Shown: one piece after another, positions 17,714 through 25,687 of the stretch
Position numbering within the stretch: the stretch's first letter is position 1
Layout of the letters: each line of letters starts with the position of its first letter
Source: Candidatus Promineifilum breve
GTDB lineage: Bacteria > Chloroflexota > Anaerolineae > Promineifilales > Promineifilaceae
DNA: 64,000 bases
Reading direction: 5' to 3'
NCBI RefSeq assembly: GCF_900066015.1
Contig: NZ_LN890655.1
Coordinates: 3,450,726-3,514,725, forward strand
Notes under the pieces: generated by a model
What the model was told of the DNA's origin: nothing
The model's input: the letters and a program-made list of their open reading frames with translations, nothing else
Databases searched by the model: none
Position numbers and translations under genes: made by a program

Positions 17714-19730
17714 CAATCCGACGAGCAAAGAGCGCACAGCGTGGGCGCCCTATAACTTCGTACCTTTGCCCGATCGACCATTTACCGCCGCCGACGATGG
17801 CCGGTCGATCCTGAACCCCGATCAGGGCGTTTACGACGTTGAACGGCGACTTACCGGTTGGTTGGACATACGGCTGGAGACGCGAGCGCCGGTCTACGTT
17901 CGCGGTCCGTTGACGCCGGCCGAGCACGAAACGAAAGAACGGCAGGAAGCCGAATCCAATGAGGGGACGGCCCACCTGCAAAAGATGCGCAACAAGCCCG
18001 AATTCTTCCACACCGGCGACCCCAACGCGCCGGTCATTCCCGGCAGCAGCTTACGGGGGATGATTCGCACCATCTGCGAAATCCTGGGGCACGGCAAGTT
18101 CGGCCCCGCGCCGGAGCGCCCGCTGGTTTATCGGGCAGTGGGCGACATATCGAGCCACGGTGAAGCGTATCGCAAGCTGCTGATGGATGAGCAACCCGGC
18201 CAGAAGAACTGGTTCATTCCAAAATATCAGGGTGGTTTCATCCGCAAGGGCACTGACGGGTGGTATATTCAGCCTGCGGAAGTTCATAATGGCGCGACCT
18301 GGGCGCGGGTAGAGCATTCTCTGCTGTCCGATGTGGCTATTACCGGGGAAAATCAACTCACGAAGCCCAAAGGCCACGTCGCTGCCTGGCACAAATGTAA
18401 AAATGCTCGGGAAGTTTATGTGAAGCTGGGGTTGAAAGCGTTTAAGCCCGCCCGTGTTGCTAAAATCGAACGGGTCGAGGTGAGTGCTCCCGTCTCGGCT
18501 GTGGCAGGCGCCGGCCTTCAGAAAGCGGTGCTGACGATCAGCGGGCGCATCCCCCGAAAGCATTCGGAAGCCGTAATCTTCTTGCCGGATGTGACTAAGA
18601 CGCAAGGCGATGGCTGGATCCCGATCTCCGAAGACCCGGGAGACAGGCTCTATGGTGACATTGTCTCAGCCTATCGCGATCAGGGGACACCTGATCAGAA
18701 GGCGCTGCTGGGCAAGGACAGCGAGTTACGGGACGAATGGCAGTATCAGCCGGTTTTCTATTTGCTGGATCAGGCCGGCAACTTGATCTTCTTCGGCCAC
18801 ACGCAGATGTTCCGTTTGCCCTACCGGCGTCCGCCCACAGGATTTCTGCCCGCGTCGTTCACCGATGAGGGGCGGATTGATTTGGCCGAGGCGATGTTCG
18901 GCAAAGTGCGCGGCGAGAACAGCGGCCAGGCGGGGCGGGTTTTCGTGGGCGACGCGCGACTGGAGCCGGGCCAGAGCGATCCATGGTTACCAGGGGGCGA
19001 GATCGTTCCCAAAATCTTGAGTTCGCCCAAGCCGACCACGTTCCAGCACTATTTGACTCAGCCTCGTCCCGACGTGTCCGACGGCAAGGGACTGGAGACG
19101 TATAACAGCGACCCACGGTCTACAACGTTGCGCGGCTATAAACTCTATTGGCATAAGCGAACCGCGCGGCGCGAGGATATCGAAGAGAAGCCTGGGAATC
19201 TCAAAAACCCGGACCTGTATACCCGGATGAAGCCGGTACGGTCAGGCCTGTCGTTCACCTTTCGCGTGTGGTTCGAGAATTTGCTGCTGCAAGAGTTGGG
19301 ACTGTTGTGGTGGGCATTGGCGTTGTCGCCCGACGGAGATTATTGTCACAGCCTCGGCATGGGTAAGCCCTATGGATTAGGCGCGGTCAAGCTAACACCG
19401 ACCTTGCATCTGGTAGACCCGCAGCGACGGTACGGCGCGCTATTGGATGGCACGGGCTGGGTGGCGGGCGAAGTGGACGCCGCGACGGCGCAACGCCAAT
19501 TGGAGCTATCGAAGCAGCAGTTTGAACAGTTTATTACCAAGAGCCAACAACAGCAGGGTGTGTCCTTCGCCCAACTGGAGCGGGTACGTATGTTACTGGA
19601 GATGCTTCGCTGGCCAGGCCCAAACCCGCAAAACACTGGCTACATGGAAATCGAGCGGTGGGAGAACGGCCGGAAGACGAACGAGTATCGCGGACGGCCG
19701 GTATTGCCGGATCCGTTGCGGGTGAAATAA
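17697..19730 (+). CDS. Large RAMP protein, TIGR03986-like (Cas7 with insertion)
   Basis: A 677-residue CRISPR RAMP. The N-terminal PYNFVPLPDRPF (18-29) and PVIPGSSLRGMIRTICE (about 112-128) fit the TIGR03986 family, and the C-terminal GMGKPYGLGAVKL (about 545-557) is the RAMP glycine loop. The length and the long middle section correspond to the 'Cas7-insertion' subunit at the 3' end of the crRNA in type III-Dv and to the last Cas7 domain of III-E effectors. The start at 17697 is preceded by AGGAGATG inside csx19. The C-terminal glutamine-rich helix (SKQQFEQFITKSQQQQ) is unusual. Confidence 0.85.
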   Translation: MLPKHNNPTSKERTAWAPYNFVPLPDRPFTAADDGRSILNPDQGVYDVERRLTGWLDIRLETRAPVYVRGPLTPAEHETKERQEAESNEGTAHLQKMRNKPEFFHTGDPNAPVIPGSSLRGMIRTICEILGHGKFGPAPERPLVYRAVGDISSHGEAYRKLLMDEQPGQKNWFIPKYQGGFIRKGTDGWYIQPAEVHNGATWARVEHSLLSDVAITGENQLTKPKGHVAAWHKCKNAREVYVKLGLKAFKPARVAKIERVEVSAPVSAVAGAGLQKAVLTISGRIPRKHSEAVIFLPDVTKTQGDGWIPISEDPGDRLYGDIVSAYRDQGTPDQKALLGKDSELRDEWQYQPVFYLLDQAGNLIFFGHTQMFRLPYRRPPTGFLPASFTDEGRIDLAEAMFGKVRGENSGQAGRVFVGDARLEPGQSDPWLPGGEIVPKILSSPKPTTFQHYLTQPRPDVSDGKGLETYNSDPRSTTLRGYKLYWHKRTARREDIEEKPGNLKNPDLYTRMKPVRSGLSFTFRVWFENLLLQELGLLWWALALSPDGDYCHSLGMGKPYGLGAVKLTPTLHLVDPQRRYGALLDGTGWVAGEVDAATAQRQLELSKQQFEQFITKSQQQQGVSFAQLERVRMLLEMLRWPGPNPQNTGYMEIERWENGRKTNEYRGRPVLPDPLRVK

Positions 19731-19737
19731 ATCCGCC

Positions 19738-20028
19738 ATGTCGAAAGGAAAGGCCGAAACCGGTCGTGCTCGGCTAGAGGGATCGATATTCATTGGCGCC
19801 AATTTGACTGGAGCCAACCTGACCGCGGCCAAGTGCCAAAAGGCTGATTTTTCGAAGGCAATCCTGCATGGAGCAGTGTTAACTGCCGCCGATCTGGAAG
19901 GGGCGGTTTTGAGCGAAGCCGATTTCACCGGCGCAGATCTGGGAGGAGTAGAGGTTTCTCGCACAATGTGGGAATCCGTTAAGGGCACAGACGTGAAGGT
20001 CCTGCCCACGATCATTGAGGACACGTGA
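19738..20028 (+). CDS. Pentapeptide-repeat protein inside the CRISPR operon
   Basis: A 96-residue protein with about nine pentapeptide units (FIGANLTGANLTAAKCQKAD, then LEGAVLSEADFTGADLGG), enough for roughly two turns of a right-handed quadrilateral beta-helix. There is no signal peptide or membrane segment. It begins seven bases after the large RAMP gene, so it is co-transcribed with the effector. Pentapeptide proteins can mimic DNA or act as structural partners; no function is shown for this one. The short C-terminal tail (VEVSRTMWESVKGTDVKVLP) is outside the repeat. Confidence 0.8.
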   Translation: MSKGKAETGRARLEGSIFIGANLTGANLTAAKCQKADFSKAILHGAVLTAADLEGAVLSEADFTGADLGGVEVSRTMWESVKGTDVKVLPTIIEDT

Positions 20029-20066
20029 GGCGATAGCAGAGAGGGTAGATGAGGAGGAACAGAACG

Positions 20067-20432
20067 ATGGGTATCTACCATTTTGCCGGACTAGGGATTT
20101 CGCCCGGCGCTGTCACGGCTGGACTTAGTTACATTAAGAAACAATATGGCAATTACCACCCGCAATACGGTCAAATGGTGGAGGCGGTTATTCTATTCAC
20201 TTCATCGGCCGTTGCTGAAGGTAAGCTGGATATCCCCCCCACAGCCGAGTATGTCTATAATGAATACGGTAAGTTAACCGAACGGAAGAAGTGGCTGGCG
20301 AAGGATACCACTGAATTAGCGAAAATTGAGAAGCACAAGCCCGGTTCTTATCTGTCGGCAGAACAACTTCTGAGACGCTTGAAAGGTCTACCGGAACCGC
20401 TCTTTCAAGACATTGAGCTGAGAATGTTTTAA
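20067..20432 (+). CDS. Short CARF-like protein (possible truncated ring nuclease or sensor)
   Basis: A 121-residue protein from ATG 20067 (an in-frame ATG at 20049 would add six residues). The N-terminal YHFAGLGISPGAVTAGLSYIK followed by VEAVILFTSSAVAEG has the strand-loop-helix-strand pattern of the CARF fold, like Crn1-type ring nucleases (TLGTSPGGV, then VRVVTTSNAE). The second half, which in such proteins carries a (D)xTGG(R/T)K motif, is missing. It may be a truncated CARF protein or a small stand-alone domain that binds cyclic oligoadenylate. The 229 bases after it hold no clear continuation in any plus frame. Confidence 0.55.
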   Translation: MGIYHFAGLGISPGAVTAGLSYIKKQYGNYHPQYGQMVEAVILFTSSAVAEGKLDIPPTAEYVYNEYGKLTERKKWLAKDTTELAKIEKHKPGSYLSAEQLLRRLKGLPEPLFQDIELRMF

Positions 20433-20441
20433 ACCGACTTT

Positions 20442-20600
20442 CTAAACGTAATGGTTGGTCGAAGCATCGAACAACTTGGTGACCGCCAGACCGGACAGCA
20501 GAATCAAGTGCGTATTAGCCCCCAGGGCCTTCGCCAGATTGCCCAACTTCAAGAGCCACTCTTTCGGGCGGTTGTAGGGCGCGAGGAGCTGCCGGCGCAT
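20442..20600 (-). pseudogene. Possible gene remnant on the minus strand
   Basis: A 52-residue minus-strand frame (begins MRRQLLAPYNRPKEW, ends in a stop at 20442) has more protein-like composition than the plus-strand frames of this gap. A stop lies a few codons upstream of its ATG, so any original gene would have been longer. It sits between the CARF-like gene and csx15, against the direction of the operon. I do not recognise the family; it could be chance or the scar of an insertion. Confidence 0.3.
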
Positions 20601-20661
20601 GAACGAGAAGCGGCACTAAACGGCCTTAATTTACAGCGCCTCAGAGGTTAAATCGACAGGT

Positions 20662-21048
20662 ATGGTCCTCCTCAATTTTTCCCATCCTCTTACCGACCCG
20701 CAGCGCGTCAAACTGACGGCGATGCTTGACGTGCCGATTGATGACGTTCACAACCATCCCGCGCATTTCGATGTGGCCCGCTCCTTCGCCGACCAGGCGG
20801 CCGCGCTCGTTGACGCCGTGGGCCTTACTCCGGAGCAATGGCAAACCGAAGCTATCGTCGTCAATCCCCCCTCGCTGGCCGTTATTGCCGTCACCGTGCT
20901 GGCCGAACTCCACGGCCGCATGGGCTACTTTCCGGCCGTCGTCCGCATTCGTCCCATCGCCGGCAGCACCCCGCCGGTCTATGAGGTGGCCGAGATCATC
21001 AACTTGCAAGCCGTACGGGACGCTGGTCGTGAAAGGCGCATATCGTAA
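20662..21048 (+). CDS. csx15: Csx15-family protein, predicted ring nuclease
   Basis: A 128-residue protein starting LLNFSHPLTDPQRVKL, the typical opening of the CRISPR-associated Csx15 family, followed by a Rossmann-like core (TEAIVVNPPSLAVIAVTVLAELHGRMG) and FPAVVRIRPIAGSTPPVYEV. Csx15 has been proposed to degrade cyclic oligoadenylate and switch off the type III response. Its presence suggests that this Cas10 really signals. The start has only a weak ribosome site. Identification rests on recalled family resemblance. Confidence 0.75.
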   Translation: MVLLNFSHPLTDPQRVKLTAMLDVPIDDVHNHPAHFDVARSFADQAAALVDAVGLTPEQWQTEAIVVNPPSLAVIAVTVLAELHGRMGYFPAVVRIRPIAGSTPPVYEVAEIINLQAVRDAGRERRIS

Positions 21049-21075
21049 TATTCTGCAAACTCATAAGGAATCGTC

Positions 21076-21513
21076 ATGGATACTTTTTCGGGGCAATTCT
21101 GGCTGGGCCTTGTCGTCAACATACTCTCTTCGTTCTTAGGTGTTGTGGTTGCCTATCTCATGGGAAAGCTTTACTTTGATCGCTGTTATGCTAACTGGCA
21201 TGTGCGACTCATTCAAAATCAAGAAGAAAAGCTGGATCGCCCCATTAGTCCGCGTAAGGCGCGAGAGATTTGTGATGAGCCGGCCGACTTATCGGTTTTT
21301 CTTAAGGGCATTGCCAGCCCCTACGGTTTTTTCACCTGTGACATTATTCAGGATGGAGAAGCTTCGGGATTGCTGAATGTAGAAGAGGTACGAAAGGATT
21401 TTCGCTTGTTCAAACGGAATATAATTAGGCGTTATATAAGACGAATTTATACCATCGATATGGACAAAAATCCCAAACCCGCTGATAGATCGACGATTCA
21501 CCCGGCTCTTTAG
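21076..21513 (+). CDS. Small membrane protein in the CRISPR operon, candidate effector
   Basis: A 145-residue protein of unknown family. Residues about 8-34 form one long hydrophobic segment (FWLGLVVNILSSFLGVVVAY and on), followed by basic and aromatic residues (KLYFDRCYANWHVRLI) and a soluble domain of about 100 residues with GFFTCDIIQDGEASG near the middle. The positive side after the helix suggests the soluble part is cytosolic. It lies between csx15 and cas6. Known type III membrane effectors such as Csx23 and Cam1 pair a membrane segment with a cyclic-oligoadenylate-binding domain; this protein has the same layout, but I cannot show homology. Confidence 0.75.
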   Translation: MDTFSGQFWLGLVVNILSSFLGVVVAYLMGKLYFDRCYANWHVRLIQNQEEKLDRPISPRKAREICDEPADLSVFLKGIASPYGFFTCDIIQDGEASGLLNVEEVRKDFRLFKRNIIRRYIRRIYTIDMDKNPKPADRSTIHPAL

Positions 21514-21527
21514 TTTGACGAGCGACC

Positions 21528-22280
21528 ATGCACCACCTCACCCTCACCTTCCGCGGCCTCAACCACCGGCTGCGCGGCCACGCCGTCACGGCCAAGGGGC
21601 TGCACGGGATGGTCTTCGCCGCCCTGGCCGCGGCCGACCCGCGCGAGACAGACTGGCTCCACGACCACCCCACGCCCAAGCCGTATTCGTTGGCGCCGCT
21701 CTATGACGGCGAGGGGGTGCTGGCCGGGTTGCGCCTGGGGCTGATGAGCGGCCGCGCGGCCGACTTATTCACCCGCGCCTGGTGCTGGCATCGCGATGAG
21801 CGCCACCCTCTTCGACTGGGTGTCCAGGAGTTCGCCGTCATCGGCGTGGTCGAGACGGAAGGCCCCGGTTGGGACCGGCTGGCCCAGGCGCGTCCGGCCC
21901 GGCGGCTGGGGCTGCGCTTCCTCTCGCCCACCTCGTTCCGGCAAGGGCCGGGCGATCTGCCTTTACCATTACCCGGTAACGTTTTTAGCTGGCCGTGGCG
22001 CGTCTGGGCTGTCAACTCGACGGCGCCACTACCTGACGGTTGGCTCGATTGGTGTCGCGAGTCCGTTTTCGTTGTCGAGCACCGGATTGAGACGGTTTCT
22101 GTGCCCATCGACAAGGACGATCGATTCACCGGCTTTGTGGGCGACGTGCTTTTCGAGGCCCGCCACTGCAGCGATGAGCAACTGCGCGTTTTCCAGGCCC
22201 TCGGCCAGCTTGCTCCCTATTCTGGAGTGGGGCGCAAGACGACGATGGGGATGGGCGCTGTGGAGCGACTGGACGGTTGA
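21528..22280 (+). CDS. cas6: Cas6 crRNA-processing endoribonuclease
   Basis: A 250-residue Cas6-type RAMP. The glycine-rich loop near the C-terminus reads YSGVGRKTTMGMGAV (about residues 232-246), the hallmark of the family; the ferredoxin-like N-terminal half starts HHLTLTFRGLNHRLRG. Early histidines (H2, H3, H12, H18, H26) include possible catalytic residues. It would cut the precursor from the array at 35 kb and leave the 8-base ATTGAAAC handle. It is the last gene of the effector operon, 14 bases after the membrane protein gene. Confidence 0.9.
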   Translation: MHHLTLTFRGLNHRLRGHAVTAKGLHGMVFAALAAADPRETDWLHDHPTPKPYSLAPLYDGEGVLAGLRLGLMSGRAADLFTRAWCWHRDERHPLRLGVQEFAVIGVVETEGPGWDRLAQARPARRLGLRFLSPTSFRQGPGDLPLPLPGNVFSWPWRVWAVNSTAPLPDGWLDWCRESVFVVEHRIETVSVPIDKDDRFTGFVGDVLFEARHCSDEQLRVFQALGQLAPYSGVGRKTTMGMGAVERLDG

Positions 22281-22346
22281 ACAAAACCGCTCGCTTTGGA
22301 ACCTGCCGCATGGAAGGGTAGAATTACCCGGGCAAGGTGATGAGCG

Positions 22347-22667
22347 ATGTCTGCAAGTGACGTGTGGCATGAAACCGACACCGGACGGGAAACCGGAACG
22401 GACTTCGATGAGGCGATCGAGCCGCGAGTCAAAGTCTTTATCCACAACGATGACGTAACCCCCTACGACTTTGTCGTCATCATCCTGCAACGATTTTTTG
22501 GGTTGAACCTCTTACAAGCCGAGCACGTCACCTACATCGCCCACGTCTCGGGCCGCGCTTACGTAACGACTTTACCGAAGAGTGAGGCTGAGAAGCGGGT
22601 GGGCCAGGCACATTTTGCCGCCGGTCTGGAGGGTTATCCCCTGACATTTACAATTGAGCCGGAATAG
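22347..22667 (+). CDS. clpS: ATP-dependent Clp protease adaptor ClpS
   Basis: A 106-residue ClpS-family adaptor, which hands N-degron substrates to the ClpA/C unfoldase. The core starts at VFIHNDDVTPYDFVVIILQR, with the NDD...T motif for binding the N-terminal residue, then AEHVTYIAHVSGRAYV and SEAEKRVGQAHFAAG. The first 25 or so residues are an acidic, poorly conserved extension. No Clp ATPase lies in the window. The gap to cas6 is 66 bases, and it probably does not belong to the CRISPR operon. Confidence 0.88.
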   Translation: MSASDVWHETDTGRETGTDFDEAIEPRVKVFIHNDDVTPYDFVVIILQRFFGLNLLQAEHVTYIAHVSGRAYVTTLPKSEAEKRVGQAHFAAGLEGYPLTFTIEPE

Positions 22668-22695
22668 AACACCCCGGCCCAGGAGAAGAATTACT

Positions 22696-24036
22696 ATGCA
22701 TTTCAGCCTCGAGGGCGCCGGCCCCGCCGGACTAAGCTGGATCGAACGCGACACGGCCAGCCTCTCACCATCTTATAGCCGCGAATATGCCCTGGTCGTC
22801 GACCGCGCCCAGGGTTCGGAAGTGTGGGATATGGACGGCCGCCGTTATCTCGACTTCATGGCCGGGGTCGCCGTGCTCAACGTCGGCCACCGCCATCCCG
22901 CCGTGCAGGCGGCGGTCGAGGAGCAGGTCGGCAAGTTCTGGCACATTTGCCTGTCCGACTTCTTCTATCCCCAGGCCATCACCCTGGCCGAGAAGCTCCA
23001 GGCCATCGCCCCCATGAGCGAGCCGTCGAAGGTCTACTTCGGCAACTCCGGCACCGAGGCGGTGGAGGCGGCCATCAAGCTGGCGATGTACACCACCGGC
23101 CGCACCCGCTTCATCGGCTTCATGGGCGCGTTCCACGGCCGCACGCTCGGCTCGCTGTCCTTCACGGCCAGCAAAGCCGTGCAGCGGGCCAACTATCTTT
23201 CCGGCGTCAAGGTCTATCACGTCCCCTACCCCAACCCGTATCGCCCCGTGTTGGTCTCCCAACCCGGCGAGGATTATGGCGACACGGTCGTCGATTTTCT
23301 GGAGGAAGAGGTCTTCCGCACCATGCTCTCGCCGACCGACGTGGCCGGCATCCTCGTCGAGCCGATTCAGGGTGAAGGCGGCTACATCGTCCCCGCGCCC
23401 GGCTTCTTTCCGCGCCTGCGCGAGATGTGCGACAAGTACGGCATCCTGCTGATGGTCGATGAGATTCAGAGCGGGGCCGGCCGCACCGGCAAGTGGTGGG
23501 CCGTCGAGCACGAGCAGGTCGAGCCGGACATCGTTTGCTTTGCCAAGGGCATCGGCAGCGGGATGCCCATCGGCGGCATCATCGCCCGCGACAGCCTGAT
23601 GACCTGGGGGCGCGGCTCCCACGGCAGCACCTTCGGCGGCAATCCGGTGGCGGCCACGGCGGCCCTGGCGACGCTGGAAGTCATCGAGCGCGAGGGCCTC
23701 ATGGCCAAGGCGGCCGAAACCGGCGAATTCATCATGGATTGTCTGACCGAGATGGAAGGCCGTCATCCCAGCCTGGGCGAGGTGCGCGGGCGGGGCCTGA
23801 TGGTCGGCATGGAGTTGGTGGCCGACCGCCAGACCAAGGAACGCGCCGTCGATCTGCGCAATCACGTCATCCAACGCGCCTTCGAGATGGGTCTGCTGCT
23901 CATCCCCTGCGGCACGAACTCCATCCGCATGACCCCGGCGCTCAACATCGACCGCGGGCTGGTGGAGGAAGGGCTGAATATCTTCGAGCGGGCGCTGACC
24001 GAGGCCGAGGCTGTTCACCTGAAGAATGGAGCGTAA
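22696..24036 (+). CDS. Class III PLP-dependent aminotransferase
   Basis: A 446-residue fold-type I aminotransferase of the acetylornithine/4-aminobutyrate group. Visible motifs: YFGNSGTEAVEAAIKLA (phosphate binding), MGAFHGRTLGSLS, LVEPIQGEGGY, VDEIQSGAGRTGKWWA (aspartate contacting the pyridine nitrogen) and CFAKGIGSGMPIGG with the PLP lysine. The start at 22696 follows AGGAGAAG; the upstream ATG at 22654 lies inside clpS and is less likely. It is coupled to the aldolase that follows one base later. The amine substrate cannot be set from sequence. Confidence 0.93.
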   Translation: MHFSLEGAGPAGLSWIERDTASLSPSYSREYALVVDRAQGSEVWDMDGRRYLDFMAGVAVLNVGHRHPAVQAAVEEQVGKFWHICLSDFFYPQAITLAEKLQAIAPMSEPSKVYFGNSGTEAVEAAIKLAMYTTGRTRFIGFMGAFHGRTLGSLSFTASKAVQRANYLSGVKVYHVPYPNPYRPVLVSQPGEDYGDTVVDFLEEEVFRTMLSPTDVAGILVEPIQGEGGYIVPAPGFFPRLREMCDKYGILLMVDEIQSGAGRTGKWWAVEHEQVEPDIVCFAKGIGSGMPIGGIIARDSLMTWGRGSHGSTFGGNPVAATAALATLEVIEREGLMAKAAETGEFIMDCLTEMEGRHPSLGEVRGRGLMVGMELVADRQTKERAVDLRNHVIQRAFEMGLLLIPCGTNSIRMTPALNIDRGLVEEGLNIFERALTEAEAVHLKNGA

Positions 24037-24037
24037 C

Positions 24038-24952
24038 ATGGCCGTCGCCGAACAGATCGCCGCCCTGAAATCTCAATTACGCGATGGCGTGTCGCCGGCC
24101 ATGGCCACGCCGCTGCTGGCCGGAACCCACACCGTCAATACGGCCGTCGTGCCCCAACTGGTCGATTTTCTGATCGACAAAGGGGTGAAGGGGCTGTTCG
24201 TCGGCGGCACGACCGGCGAAGGGACGCAGCTCGACCCCGACCAGCGCCAGGCGTTGCACGAGGCGGCCGTGGCCGCCGCCGCCGGGCGCGCGCCGGTGCT
24301 GCTCCACGTCGGCGCGCAACGGACGGAGGCGGCCGTCGAACTGGCCCGCCACGCCACGGGCTTGCGGCCGGCGGCCATCGTCGCCATGACGCCCACGTTC
24401 TACGGCATGAGCGACACCGCCCTGGCCTGCTACTTTCAGGCCATCGCCGACGCCGCGCCCGACGTGCCCCTCTTTCTCTATGACATCCCCCAATTCGCGG
24501 TCAACGGCATCGGCCCGGCCCTGCTGACCAGGCTGGCCGGCGATATGCCGTCGCTGGCCGGGCTGAAGAGCAGCCGGGTGGACGTGCAGATCGTGCGCCA
24601 ATTGATCGACGCCTTGCCCCGCGACCGCATCCTGTTGGCCGGCAACGAGAGCGCGGCCCTGGGTTCGCTGGCCCTGGGAGCCGACGGGCTGATCAGTGGC
24701 CTGAGCACGGCCATCCCCGAGCCGTTCGTGGCGATGACCCGCGCCTTTGCCGAGGGCAATATCGACGAAGCCCGGGCGTGGCAACGGTGCATCAACCGGC
24801 TGTTGGGCGTATTGGGCGGGCTGCGCATCGGCGGCATCAAGGCCATCTTGCAGCAGCGCGGCGTGCCCGTCGGCCCGCCCGTGCCCACGCTGGACGCCAG
24901 CGACGAACCGCTGTGGCCGCGCGCGGCCGAGATATTGGGCGTGGCCGGGTAG
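24038..24952 (+). CDS. Dihydrodipicolinate synthase/N-acetylneuraminate lyase-family aldolase
   Basis: A 304-residue Schiff-base aldolase of the DapA family, TIM-barrel fold. GGTTGEGTQLD carries the double threonine of the active site, FLYDIPQ the tyrosine, and SLAGLKSS the Schiff-base lysine. The DapA signature is otherwise diverged, so it may be a keto-acid aldolase rather than the lysine-pathway enzyme. The start at 24038 has GGAG seven bases upstream. It follows the aminotransferase and precedes a HAD phosphatase by three bases, so the three are likely one operon. Confidence 0.9.
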   Translation: MAVAEQIAALKSQLRDGVSPAMATPLLAGTHTVNTAVVPQLVDFLIDKGVKGLFVGGTTGEGTQLDPDQRQALHEAAVAAAAGRAPVLLHVGAQRTEAAVELARHATGLRPAAIVAMTPTFYGMSDTALACYFQAIADAAPDVPLFLYDIPQFAVNGIGPALLTRLAGDMPSLAGLKSSRVDVQIVRQLIDALPRDRILLAGNESAALGSLALGADGLISGLSTAIPEPFVAMTRAFAEGNIDEARAWQRCINRLLGVLGGLRIGGIKAILQQRGVPVGPPVPTLDASDEPLWPRAAEILGVAG

Positions 24953-24955
24953 CTT

Positions 24956-25660
24956 ATGCGCCTGATCCTGTTCGACATCGACGGCACGCTGATCAACAGT
25001 AGCCGCGTTGGTCGCGCCGTCCTGGGCCAGGCTTTGCTGGACGTGTATGGCACCGCCGGCGACCTGGAGACCTTTGTGTTTGCCGGCAAAACCGACCGGC
25101 GCATCGTGCGCGAGGTGATGACCGCTGCGGGCTGGCCGGCGGCCGACATCGAGGCGCGTCTGCCGGAACTGGACGAGCGCATGGCCGCCGCCGGGCGGGC
25201 GCTATTCACGCCGCAGACGGTGTGGCCCTGCGCCGGGGTGATCGATCTGCTCGAAGCGCTGGCCCAACGCGACGACGTCGTTCCGGCCTTGTTGACCGGC
25301 AATATCCGGCAAACGGCCCCGCTCAAGCTGGCCGCGGCGGGCATCGACCCCGGCCGGTTCGTGGCCGGGGCCTATGGCTCGGATAGTCTGGAGCGCGACG
25401 ATCTGTTCGCCATCGCCAGGCAACGGGCCGCGGCGGCCACCGGGCAGGCGTTCAGCGGCGGCGACGTGACCGTCGTAGGGGATACGCCGGCCGACATTCG
25501 TTGCGCCCGCAGCGGCGGCGGGCAGGCCATCGCCGTGGCGACCGGCCCCTATTCAAGCGAGATACTTCTGGCTCACCGGCCGGATCATCTTTTCAGCGAC
25601 CTGGCGCGGACGGAAGAAGTTTTGCGCGTCCTGTTCCCATTGGCCGTGACCCCGGTATAA
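24956..25660 (+). CDS. HAD-superfamily phosphatase
   Basis: A 234-residue HAD hydrolase of the phosphoglycolate phosphatase-like group. Motif I is LFDIDGTLINS with the nucleophile and acid/base aspartates, motif II LLTGN, and motif IV VVGDTPADIRCA. The alpha-helical cap follows motif I (residues about 15-85). It is encoded three bases after the aldolase. Substrate unknown. Confidence 0.9.
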   Translation: MRLILFDIDGTLINSSRVGRAVLGQALLDVYGTAGDLETFVFAGKTDRRIVREVMTAAGWPAADIEARLPELDERMAAAGRALFTPQTVWPCAGVIDLLEALAQRDDVVPALLTGNIRQTAPLKLAAAGIDPGRFVAGAYGSDSLERDDLFAIARQRAAAATGQAFSGGDVTVVGDTPADIRCARSGGGQAIAVATGPYSSEILLAHRPDHLFSDLARTEEVLRVLFPLAVTPV

Positions 25661-25687
25661 TGGGCAGGAGGAAGGAGGCGTTACGTT

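Noticed and set aside
22765-24039. 424-residue minus-strand frame opposite the aminotransferase
   Set aside because: Antisense of a gene with complete PLP-enzyme motifs; low-complexity translation.
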